The notes under the pieces are model-generated. The model ran no database searches. It had not been told where the DNA came from and saw only the letters and a program-made list of their open reading frames with translations. Positions 49,330-64,000 of a DNA stretch of 64,000 nucleotides are shown piece after piece. The stretch spans positions 36,487,803-36,551,802 of the forward strand of contig CM048591.1 in the NCBI GenBank assembly GCA_026413225.1, written 5' to 3'. The DNA comes from Otis tarda (taxonomy: Eukaryota; Chordata; Aves; Otidiformes; Otididae). A program made the position numbers and the translations under genes. Each line of letters begins with the position of its first letter. Within the stretch, counting starts at the first letter, position 1.

Positions 49330-49370
49330 TTTATGTGTATGCTTTTGCACATACACAGTCCGTGTGATGA
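49330..49370 (+). repeat. 41-bp diverged direct repeat, copy B
   Basis: Partner of 48069-48109, about 1.26 kb downstream in the same orientation. No known family was recognised. Confidence 0.6.
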
Positions 49371-51050
49371 CTTTCATTTGTGAATGTTTTTCCATTCCTG
49401 TACTTGTAGTATTAAGATAGCTTTACTATCCTTTAGGTGGCTTTGGTCCATTTTGTTCTGCCTTTTGGAGCTGTGACTGGACTGGAGTGTGGTTGCATGG
49501 GTCCTCTTGTAAATATTCTTTAAAACAAATTAAAAGAGACATGGGAGGCAATCGTTGACAGTGACTGCACTTTCTTAGATTGCTATAATCCATTTTTTTA
49601 ATTAGCCTTTATTTAGGAATGGGAAGAGTAGCTTAGGTATGAAGCAAAGAGCTTGTCTTTAGAAAGTTTTGCTAAAACGTTTGACAATACAGAGAACACT
49701 TACGAAAACTGAGGGTGTACATACTCCTGACTAAATTTTTTTTTTTTTATGCGTGATACATGTTTGTAGTAACCTCATTGTGAGGTGACCTGCAAAGTGA
49801 GTGATGTGGAGGAGTTACTTGGAGGCCTGGCCTACACTCTTTCTGCCTTTGCTGCAGATGTGCTAATGCAAACCCTCACTGCAAAAGTGCGCTGCCGATC
49901 AAGATCGTGGTATGCTTGGTGCAGCATAAAGAGCAAGAGGACAGTTTCTCCCGTGAGATTTTCACTGCTGCAGCATGAGACCAAGCGCATGAATATTCTG
50001 ACTGCTGTCAAGCATGTGGTTTGGACTTTTTAAAGCCATCTTGGCAAAAGAGAGTTCCTTAATGAGGAGTTGGCAAGAGGATTAAAAGATAGACTTCTGA
50101 AGTGTTAATAAGCTCCTGCCAAGCTTTAAAAGCAGCCAAGAAAGAATGAAAACGCTGACATGAAACCGAATGGTTTGAGGCTGGTGTCATAGGCCAACCA
50201 GAAATGGGAGTTGTCCTCTTTGATAGCTGGGAAGGGTATTTGGTGGGGTGGGGATAGGCTGTGAGGCTCTGAAAGTGTCGATGAAGCAGCCGGTGTTTGA
50301 TCTTATAAAGCTGTCCGTGGAGAGACCTACAGAGAAGAATGACATATTCCTGCAGCGTTTTTTTTCCAACAGATAAAAGTGAGGAAAATAATGTTCCTCA
50401 AAACCAGTGAATGGATTTTCCACTCTGGTTTTGTGGAGCCCTTAGGAGACGATATCAAGACGATATCAAGGCATATGGCTGATTGTGTTGTAGGCAGCTG
50501 ACAAAAATGAAATCAAAGCATGATTCCGTGATCTGGCAAATACCTGTCACTGGAGATCCTGGCAAAATAATTTCAGTGCTAATACTTAGCTGTTTCAATG
50601 CTTAGTAGAGACAGCAACAAGAAAGAGAATATCTTAAGCTCTTTACAGCTTACTTCAAGTAACCTCTCAGATGGATTTGATACAGAACATCTTTTCTTCT
50701 TTCCTTTGACCTGTCAGAACCAAAACATAGTCAGGCCTCGCCCCAACCAAAAAAAGGGCACAAAAAAAACCTATGAAAAGCAACCTAGGAGATTTGGACA
50801 CCCAGAAAGCATTTAAGCATTGGACTATTGTCTCTTGACTTTTTCTTCGCTGTTTTATTTTTGTTTCAGGCTACTATATTTGGCTTTGTTCCAACGGAGT
50901 TTCCAATTACAGAAAGAGTTCTCTAACAAAGAATGTTTCCAGGGCTGCAGATGTTTCACTCATTACATAATACTGAGCATGGCTAACCTTTAAAGCTTGC
51001 GACTGGGGCAGTAAGTACATTTTATAAAGTACTTCCCTTGCTCTGAGAAC

Positions 51051-51078
51051 TATTATTATTATTATTATTATTATTATT
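51051..51078 (+). repeat. (TTA)n microsatellite
   Basis: About nine uninterrupted TTA units in intron 1, followed by an imperfect TTGTTATTT. Confidence 0.95.
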
Positions 51079-52822
51079 GTTATTTAATTTTCTCTCTTGA
51101 ACTATTTTCTTTGCAGCCTCTGCAATAGTTGCCATCTTCTGTTATGTGAAAGAACAGTTTGGGTACAACAGTGATGAAACAAGAATAAACTGGTTTATTA
51201 AATGAATGTAGCTGAACTGCTTGCTGATTATCATTCTTCCCTTCTCACATCTTTTCCACTTCTGTTTTCTGTCCTTGGCAGTAGAACTTAATTTACTGGT
51301 ACCAAACTTGCTGTCGTTGATTCCAGCTGCTTCTCCTCTAGAATCTGTAGGTCACTTCAGAACTTGGTTTTTGGCCTCACGTGTCTGTAACCACTCCAGT
51401 TTTTATGGTATTGGACAACTTGAAATTACTGTATAATAGGGAAACTTGAACTGTTGAATATGGTAGAGAGAGAGTCTGGATAGTCTGGAGTCAGAGTTTT
51501 TGTGGGTTTTGTTTTTTTTTTTTCTTTCCCCTCTTTTTTTTTTTTTTTTTTTTTCTCCACTTAGGATTTTTCTTAGGGGCATTTTCATACTCCTGAGCAT
51601 CCTGTATCACAGAGTCCATTAACCTAATGATATTTTAAATAGTTTATAATTCATAAGTAGCTGTTCAATTTGCTATTGCAAAACTTTGCTTCTGAAAGCT
51701 TTGTTATGTTTGATACAAGCATTTGTATCATAACATCATTGCACCACTGTTTTGTAGCAATGTAACTGGTTTTGCTGACAATCAGAAAAAAATGAGACTA
51801 AAAGCACAGTTCTGCTTCCTAATACAGAATCTTGAATTGTCAATAGTTTACTTTTATGTCTTTTCTGAATAATTCCAGTTTATTAAAAATAAAGCTGAAA
51901 ATTTGTGACTAGTTTCCTCCCTTCCTTTTATAATTTTTGGTCCAGCAATCCAAGGAATTGCGTACAGGATAGGAAAACATAGAAAATCAAAAGAAAATTC
52001 AGGATAATGGAGAACAGTAATATATTTTGTTGAAGGGCAAAATTATTTTAAATGTTCTCCATTTGTTTCTAAAAAAGATCCGAAAAGCTGTAAGACTTCT
52101 CAGTAACAAAATTGATGCTTAAGTGGCAAATCGTGCAATGCCTTACAGAACCAGTGAATTATTGCTATGTAATTATCACTTATTATGATACTGGATTTGC
52201 AAAAGTCAGTTTATTTCCACACCACTCCTTCATATGAACCATATTATTGCATCATTTCAAAGCCCATAGTTTGATATTGAAAAGGAAAACTACGCTAGAA
52301 GAATATAGACACCTGTTTCCCGTTATATGAATGGTGTATTTCTTAGTGGCTGTCATGAAAATGCCAGTAGAAAATCCTCAGAGAGATATCAAAATCTGTC
52401 TTAGTCAAGTTTTAAAGAATTGTGGATGTCTTTAGCTATCATGGAAGTTGTAGTTAGAAGTACAAAAAAGACTTTTTAATTTCCCACCTGTGGTCTTTTA
52501 GCCTTTGATCTTTGGGTTTTAAATATGTCTGCTAATTTGATGTCAAGATTTTTTTATTTGATTAATTTATAACATACAGTTTGTTTTTCAGTATTAACTG
52601 TAGAACTGTGTTTGACATCTCAGGAGCTTAAAGCAGAAGTGATTTTGTTTTCAAACATTCACAGTTTGCAGAACTCTGGTGCTCTGAGAACTGTTTTTTG
52701 TGCAAGTGGGGGGGAAAAAAGGCAACTGTTTCATCAATTTTTTTCTAGACTTGGTGCCTTTTCTTACACAGGAATTTCTTATCCAAGGTGATTTGGTCTG
52801 ATACTTCTGCTCCTTTCCTACT

Positions 52823-53954
52823 TGTCGTGGTTTTGTTAGTGAGGGGGGGCCTAAGGTGGTAGCTTCTGCAGGAAACTGCTAGAAGTCGCTCCCCTTTGTT
52901 TAGTGGACTCGGCCGGGCCTAGGGCGGACCTGCTGCTGGCCAAGGCCGAGCCAATTGGTAGCAGAATGTTCCGTGATAACGCCTCTGCGATAACGTATTT
53001 AAGAAGGGGAAAACAGAAAAAAAAAGAGAGAAGAGAAGATGTGAAGAAGCTGAGCGGGGGCAGAGGCGCAGAGGGGGAGGCGCAGGCCTCCTGGGCCTTG
53101 CAGGCCTCACCCTCTGGCCTCTTGCCAGGCGGCCGACTGGGCCCGACTCGGCCCGGCCCGGCTGCAAGAAGTGGAGAGGAGATGAGAAGTAAAAAGATCC
53201 TGAGAGACATCTACCACCCTGTTGTGAGCGAGGAACGGCTGCAGACGCCAAGGTCAGTTCAGAAAGGAGGGGGAGGAGTAATGCGGCTCCTGGCCAAGAT
53301 TCCCCTGCAGCCTGTGGTGACAACCATGGTGGAGCAGGTTGTCCCCCTGCAGCCCATGGAGGTCCACGGAGGAGCAGAGATCCACTTGGAGCCCGTGAAG
53401 GACCCCGTACCGGGGGAGGTGGATGCCTGAAGGCGGCTGTGGCCCGTGGAGGGCCCGCTGGGACAGCCGTTCTGGAGAGACTACTCCGTGGAAGAGATGA
53501 CCCACGCCGGAGCAGTTCCACGAAGGACTGTGGCCCGTGGGAGGGACCCCACGATGGAGCAGGGGAGGAATGTGAGGAGTTCTTCCCCCGACCATGAAGC
53601 AGCGGCGTGAAACAACGTATGATGAACTGACTGCAACACCCATTCCCTCTTCCCCCCTGTGCCGCTCAGGGGGGGAAGGTAGTAGAGATAATGTTAAGCT
53701 TGGGAAGAGGGAGGGGTGGATGGAGGTTATCTTGTTCTCTGTCTCATTATCCTGCTGTTTGTAGTAATAAATGAATAGTTTTTCCCAAGTCGAGTCTGTT
53801 TTGCCCGTGACGGTAACTTTAAGGATTTCTCCCTGTCCTTATCTCAAACCTCGAGCCGTTTTTCCTTATATTTTCTCTCCCTGTTCTCTTGGAAGGTGGG
53901 GGGAGTGAGAGAGAGACTGCGTAGTCTGGTCCTGATCAGGGCTGAACTACGACA
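52823..53954 (+). mobile_element. Solo LTR, avian ERV, 1132 bp, well preserved
   Basis: A perfect 5-bp target duplication, CTACT, lies at 52818-52822 and 53955-53959. The ends TGTCGTGGTT and AACTACGACA are near-perfect inverted repeats. TATTTAAG (52996-53003) is a TATA-like box and AATAAA (53766-53771) a poly(A) signal, which implies a long R of about 750 bp between them. Many CpGs survive, for example in GCCGGGCC and GATAACGCC, compared with the copy at 15208-16255. No internal retroviral region adjoins it. The overlapping frames of 175 (plus) and 200 (minus) codons are GC-rich LTR sequence. Confidence 0.93.
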
Positions 53955-53978
53955 CTACTGTAGTGCCCTGATCTTTTT

Positions 53979-54000
53979 GGAAGGTTTCAGGAAACCTTCC
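53979..54000. repeat. Perfect palindrome, 10-bp arms, 2-nt loop
   Basis: GGAAGGTTTC, then AG, then GAAACCTTCC. It begins 25 bp beyond the 3' end of the solo LTR, in intron 1 of DENND4C. Confidence 0.75.
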
Positions 54001-54757
54001 CAGCAAGCTGATGACGTTCATTTTATGCTTGATTTTTGTGTTCAGATGCTGTCAGAAAAAAGTCTGGTACACAAACAGCTAGTACATGTGCAAATTCTCA
54101 ACAAGTTAGCTATCCCACACAAAATGCCAGTTTCCATTATTTGCAGTACCAGACCTTGATACAACTTGTTGCCTTGATGAAGTTCAATTAACTGCTAAAG
54201 GCCATTCTGTGGGAATACTTCATTAAATGTAAATGGCAAGCCTTTTATCTTTCGCCTTGTCCTTAAGTTTAGTTTTCACAATGTTACAGACCTCTATGAG
54301 ATAATCAGCCTTTAGCTTATAACCTACATTAATTATGCAACTATTACATTCTCAAATGTTTACTTGAAAAGTGCTGTGAAGGAATGGGCCTGTATTTGCA
54401 TATGTGCATGTTCAGACCCAGTTGCGGGTGACATCCACCCATTCTTGTTCCACAGCTGGTTGTGTTAAGACAGGTAGAAAGTGGGCATTGCATGTCTGTG
54501 AAGTTATTTTTGCAACTCTGTTTTTTCTAATGTTCACGTGATTTAGTCAAGTGACTGTAACTGTTGTTTCATTTCGTAATTTATGGTAACATAATATGCA
54601 TTCAAAAAAATAAAATCTTAACATGTTGTCTAGGGATTCTTTTTCTCTTGTTACTGACTGTGGCTAATAATCTGTGGACTACATGTTTTTCTGGTATAAT
54701 CCTGTTTAGTTCTAAATATGTGCTTGAAATAATGTCTTACCTTGTCTTCTGTTGTGG

Positions 54758-54784
54758 TGTGTATATATATATATATGTATATAT
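54758..54784 (+). repeat. (GT)/(TA)n microsatellite
   Basis: A short GTGTG start runs into about eight TA units, then GTATATATT. It lies in intron 1. Confidence 0.9.
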
Positions 54785-55139
54785 TAATATTCTTATGAAT
54801 GGTAAAATGTGCTTTGTAGAATTCATATATAGACATATCCATTTAATTTCCCTATGTGTTGCTAATGACATCTAAAGTGCTTTATAACCTCCTTGGTTCA
54901 TCTGAACTCGTTTAACATTGTTGAATGGTCTAGGTCTAGTTTATAATGTTCCGTTCTGTAGCAAGTTTAAATCGTCTGTGATGCATGAGCAAGGTCTATT
55001 TTCTTCTGTCCCACATGTACCAAACTGAAATACATAAGCTGGAGTTACACGCTTATCTGAGTAGAAATGAGCTTGCTTAAAAGTGACTATGGTACAGACA
55101 AGTGCACTGATACGAGCAATAATAGTGAAGATATAGAAA

Positions 55140-55369
55140 CATAGAATCATAGAATGGTTAGAGTTGGAAGGGACCTTCAAAGGTCGTCTAGTCCAACCCC
55201 CCTGCAAGAAGCAGGGACATCCCTGACTAGATCAGGTTGCTCAGAGCCTCATCCAGCCTGGCCTTGAACATTTCCAGGGATGGGGCATCCACCACCTCTC
55301 TGGGCAACCTGTTCCAGTGCTCTACAACTCTCATTGTAAAAAATTTTTTTCTAATATCTAATCTAAATA
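55140..55369 (-). mobile_element. CR1 3'-end fragment, 230 bp
   Basis: Inverted tail AATCATAGAATGG at the left. In the minus frame it reads [40 protein letters not shown] and ALSNLI, nearly the consensus CR1 ORF2 C-terminus. It is young-looking but very short, with the 5' truncation at about 55369. Confidence 0.95.
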
Positions 55370-58300
55370 TGCTGGAATGGACAAGCAACTGGGGTGCAAG
55401 CTCTTTGGGAACCCTCTGTGTATACTCCAGTATGTTCTGGCTGTTAAATGTTAATATTGGTGACTGTCTTTGCATATGCTGCTTACATTTAAGCCTATGT
55501 GGGTATATATGTGTGCTAGAATCATATCTGTATTTTGTATTTAAAAAAAAAAATCTAAAGTATAGTCCATGATTGCATTGCTCATTGCTTTTCAAAGTGA
55601 CTTCAAGTATAACCTTCCATGTCTTGAAATCCAGTTAAATAAAGACAAAGTTTGAGGCAATTAGAACAAAAGCAATCATTCTAATTTATTAAATACAGTT
55701 AACCTTAAGAACTGCCTTCACTGTGTTCTTCTGTTCCTATGGAATACAACTAGGAAATAGGTTAAAAAAAAAACAAACCATAGTGCTGCTATTCTTGATG
55801 CGTTTCCACTGATCTGAAGTTTTTAAAAATAGTATTAATCGTATTAGAACTAACTGTTATATCCAATAGTAGTTTCAGCCCTTCAGGATTTGTATTTAGA
55901 TTTTATTTTTATAAACAGTCCTAGAGACAAAACTCTTAAGTGTCCAAATCCTTACTACTGGTCAAACTTGCTAAGTTTGCCTTCAGTCGCTTGGGACCTT
56001 TTGCTGTCCCAAGTGACTGTAAATGTTACAGTTCTGATTTAAGATCACTGGTTTCTGCAAGAAATCGTCTTTTTAAATCAATGTCATCATTTTCTTCACA
56101 CCAACTTTGTCATGCCTTTATGTTTACAGCTGTTGGGAAATACTACATAAAGATTTTTTTACCAAGGCCTGTAGTGGTAAGATAAGGGGCAACAGTTTTA
56201 AATTGAAAGAGAGTAGGTTTTGATTGGACATAAGGAAGACATTTATTACCATGAGGGTGGTAAGACAGTGGAGAGAAGTGGTGGGTGTCTCGTCTGGACG
56301 TGTTCAAGGCCAGGTTAGATGTGGCTTTGAGTGACCTGGTCTAGTGGAACATGTCCCTGCCCAGGGCAGAGGGATTGGACTAGGTGGTCTTTAAAGGTCC
56401 TTTCCAACCCAAACTCTTCTGGTTCTGGTATTTGAAATATATGCAGAAAGAAAAGGGGCAAGCTTAATGCAACCTAGCTGTATCTCTTTGCTGTGTATGA
56501 CAGTGGTTTAGCTTCTTCAAACATTTCGTTAAAGACATTTACGAATCTTGTTTTAATCTCTTTCCATGTTCAGTTTTAAGTGAATAGCTGGTACTGCTTT
56601 ATCTCAAGAAGTATTCTGTCTTGCTCGTTACTTATGTTAACTGTCTAACATGTGTGTGCATGTTATGTAATGCTTTTAGTGTGAGTCAGGGACATTTCCA
56701 AAGTCACTCATTAAAATAAATTTTGCACTGGCAGGTGTGATATAAAATTAAGATTTTACAAGCATCAGTGAAGATTCTTTTATACAAAAGGGAAACAAAT
56801 TGTTCTTCCCATCCCTTCCCCAATAATGTTATTTAATCTCAGCACAAGATAAAAGAGTGGTCTGTGTGAGTAAAGAATCAGATCTCTCCCTTCTCTACCA
56901 CATCATGGAAAGTTTCTTTCTGAATTTTCAGAAAGGTAAACAAACTTTGTCTACATTCTCTAGCATCTGATTAGTTCACTGGAAATAATAGAGAAGTTGG
57001 ATGTGTAAAGATTTGGTCACACAGCTTATTAAGTTCTATACTGGGGATTGAGGTGCCTGTGGTAGTCCTTGGGCTGTCTGTGAAGTTTTGCCTAGCCCAC
57101 AGTAAGGCTTCTCTCTTACTTGGATTGTAGCCAGTGAATTTTCCAAGTGTTGCAAATGACCTCCTGACACCTCCTGATACGCTGTCTTGTATCCATCCAG
57201 TAGAGTCTTTGTCTTTTAAATCAGTTTAGCAAATCCAGTGTGTTCCCTAATCTGTAGGCCAGTTTATGTTAGGAATAAATCTCAGAGCAGAATGTATATA
57301 CATTTTTCTTTTAACTTCTTTACTGCCAATAGCCAAGTATAATTCACTTGCAAAACCAAGCATTTGTGTAGAAGTTCTGAGTTGTGTTTAAAATCTACCT
57401 TGCTTAAAAATCTTAACTGTGCAGGCTGTTTACAAAATAGATGTTTCAGACACAGTGCCCCAAAAGTGGTGAAGTTATTCTTCAGTCATTCTTCAGTCTG
57501 GAATTCCTATGCAGTCTGGTTACAAAAATATTTTCAGTTATGAGGAAAGTATCCCGTCTTGTCTAAGTTCCTCAGTCACATGGGTATGCATCCTGTAGGC
57601 TTTCAGGCAGCAAGTGCTTTCTAAGTAGTAGTTTCCACTCTGCTCAGTTTTTGAGCACTGTCAGTATCGGAAAGAAGATGTAAGTGAGTTTAATAAATTG
57701 TAAACTCATGTGTTAACCATTAATCACTTGCAAAAGTATCTTTATAATTTCAGTTCTTTGACCATCAGTTCACCAGTATTTTCAGTTAAATAGATTTCTG
57801 GACTTTGATGATATTGAAAATAGGCTGAAAAAGCTCTTTATGCCTTTATTTGTGATTTAAGGTCAAGAATATTTCAGTTGTGAGTCTTCATATGGGTAGT
57901 GAAGGAAAAGATCACTGGTTACAAGAAAGAGTTGGTCTTTCTTATAAACTGTCATTAAAAAGCCACCTGCTTTTTTGAGGGAGCGTTGTATAAGATAATA
58001 CAGTTACTTCACTGAAACAGCATATGTTTCTTCAGTTGCAGGAAGAGTGTGTTTTGTCTGTAAAACTGACTGCCATCTCTCTGATGTTGGGCTGTTACTG
58101 ATATTATTTTATTTCTTTCTAGTGGAAACTTACTTAGAGCAGAATTTTTAAGCTAGTGAGATTTTCATAAACAAAGTTCAACTCTATTTCATAGACTTTT
58201 GCTATGTGAGAAATAAACTCGAGAAGAACTTTTTACATTCAATTTGTGTATTGTATGTAGTGAGTTTTCTTTGCAGGTAGTAGAGTGCTCAGAGATGAGA

Positions 58301-58804
58301 AAATAGAGACCAACTTGATTTTGCTGGCTGAAGTTATACTACTTGGCCTCCTGAGCCTTATGCTGATTTTTTTTTTTTGAGAAGATGTAAGATCAGCACT
58401 TCAGTTGCTAATGAATTGAAAAAACCTTTGATATCCACACACACTCTTGACATAAATGTATTTAATTCTTTGCGTGCTTTGAGATACCAGTATTTGTGCC
58501 ACTTCTTTCTGGAACTTGAAAGAAACAACCAATTACTCAAGGATTTGCCTGCACGTAAGCCCTAAAAACGACTACCTCTGAACCCAGTCTATGGGTAGTT
58601 ATTCTTACTCTGGAGTGAGTGCATAGACAGAAGTTTCCAAGGCTTTCCAACTTAATTTTAAACAATAATTCAACACTTAATATATTTTTAGTATTAGGAC
58701 AAACCCATACTTAAAATTCTAGACTTTCGTAATTTTGACAAGCGTTCAAAGGGAGATAGCATAAATTATGTCATGACATTTTATGACTGAAAGACTTGAA
58801 TGAA
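55370..58804 (+). other. DENND4C: DENND4C intron 1, with one CR1 fragment inside
   Basis: AT-rich intron sequence with no gene seen. Only the CR1 at 56174-56428 is recognisable. Confidence 0.5.
56174..56428 (+). mobile_element. CR1 3'-end fragment, diverged
   Basis: GATAAGGGGCAACAGTTTTA, GGACATAAGGAAGACATTTA, GTTCAAGGCCAGGTTAGATG and GGTCCTTTCCAACCCAAAC occur in CR1 order. They end in TCTTCTGGTTCTGG instead of the usual tail octamers. Substitutions are scattered throughout. Confidence 0.85.
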
Positions 58805-59542
58805 AAGCTCTTCTGCGAAACCTCATGTAACACTACAGGCTTGGGGAAGAGCTGCCCGGCCGAAAGGGACCTGGGGTTGCTGGAAGACAGCTGGCTGAAC
58901 ATGAGCCAGCAGTGTGCCCAGGTGGCCAAGAAGGCCAACAGCATCCTGGCTTACATCAGGAACAGTGTGGCCAGCAGGACCAGTGAAGTGATTGTGCCTC
59001 CACACTCAGCACTGGTGAGGCCATACTTTGTATACTGTGTTCAGTTTTGGGCCCCTCACTACAAGAAAGACATTGATGTGCTGGAGCACATCCAAAGTAG
59101 AGCAGTGAAGCTCGTGAAGGGTCTAGAGACCAAGTCCTCTGAGGAGCGTCTGAGGGAACTGGCGTTGTTTAGTCTGGAGAAGAGGAGGCTGAGGGGAGAC
59201 CTCATTGCTCTTTACAACTACCTGAAAGGAGGTTGTAGGGAGGCAAGTGTTGGTCTCTTCTCCCAAATAACTAGTGATAGGACAAAAGGAAATGGCCTCA
59301 AGTTGTGGCAGCGGAGGTTTAGGCTGAGTATTAGGAAACACTTCTTTACTGAAAGAGTGATCAGTAACTGGATCAGGCACTGCCCAAGGAAGTGATGGAG
59401 TTACTGTCCCTGGAGGTGTTCAAAGAACGTGGAGATGTGGCACTTCAGGACATCATTTAGCTGGCATGGTGGTGTTAGGTTGACAGTTGGACTTGATGAT
59501 CTTGGAGGTCTTTTCTGACCTTAAAGATTCTATGATTCTGTG
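58805..59542 (+). mobile_element. CR1 3' end, about 740 bp, with 199-codon open frame
   Basis: The open frame 58796-59395 encodes the ORF2 C-terminus: [80 protein letters not shown] and [14 protein letters not shown]. It ends with GATTCTATGATTCTGTGA. The reverse-transcriptase core is absent, so this is retroelement debris and not a host gene, although the frame is still open. It belongs to the same subfamily as 24887-25388. Confidence 0.95.
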
Positions 59543-63972
<4,430 letters not shown>

Positions 63973-64000
63973 TGAGATTTCTTTAACAACTCAGTTCCTC

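Larger units (their letters stand above)
43843..52822 (+). other. DENND4C: DENND4C intron 1, middle part
   Basis: About 9 kb of AT-rich intron without a recognised mobile element. It holds a 178-codon open frame (44172-44708) that I cannot match to anything, an 11-bp tandem duplication of GACGATATCAA near 50450-50472, and the repeat pair listed separately. T-rich homopolymers are frequent. Confidence 0.5.

Noticed and set aside
52903..53643. Frames of 175 and 200 codons on opposite strands
   Set aside because: They lie entirely within a solo LTR whose ends and target duplication are clear; the homologous LTR at 15208-16255 does not keep the frames.
58796..59395. 199-codon frame as a possible host gene
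   Set aside because: The residues are those of the CR1 ORF2 C-terminus, and the CR1 tail follows directly.

Overview
The window is vertebrate nuclear DNA from a bird. Split genes with GT-AG introns and CpG-island promoters sit in AT-rich non-coding DNA. Almost all recognisable interspersed repeats are chicken-repeat-1 (CR1) non-LTR retrotransposons or solo LTRs of avian endogenous retroviruses, and I saw no mammalian SINE or L1 sequence. The gene order (PLIN2 on minus, then DENND4C on plus, divergent) is that of human 9p22, which corresponds to the avian Z chromosome. The chromosome and species themselves cannot be read from the sequence.

Layout. 1-4060 (minus): the 5' half of PLIN2 (lipid-droplet coat protein), with a non-coding exon 1 in a CpG island, a TATA-like box, and coding exons 2 to 5; the last is cut by the window edge. 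4.3-33 kb: gene-poor intergenic DNA holding four solo LTRs (about 8.4, 15.2, 18.9 and 26.4 kb), several CR1 fragments and a few small unexplained repeats. 32.4-35.4 kb: a GC-richer island with a TOPORS-like RING-finger gene on the minus strand. It has a likely spliced 5' UTR, a start codon, RING finger, TOPORS-type downstream domain and poly(A) signals, but its frame is broken by two apparent one-base deletions. A diverged minisatellite lies 3' of it and a four-copy repeat containing TGACATC-like boxes lies 5' of it. 35.6-37.5 kb: CR1 copies running up to the next CpG island. 37.5-39 kb: the DENND4C CpG-island promoter, with candidate first-exon donors and a short upstream ORF. 39-63.6 kb: DENND4C intron 1, about 25 kb, carrying one long and three shorter CR1 copies and one well-preserved solo LTR. 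63644-63971: the first coding exon of DENND4C, starting its N-terminal MABP domain.

How it fits together. The two anchor genes are ordinary conserved genes read away from each other. PLIN2 coats cytosolic lipid droplets. DENND4C is a Rab10 exchange factor acting in exocytic traffic. The unusual part is the TOPORS-like locus between them, which is not in this position in human. No prokaryotic-type operon, CRISPR array, tRNA or rRNA gene was seen. Most of the other open frames are chance frames, retroelement remnants or CpG-island shadows.
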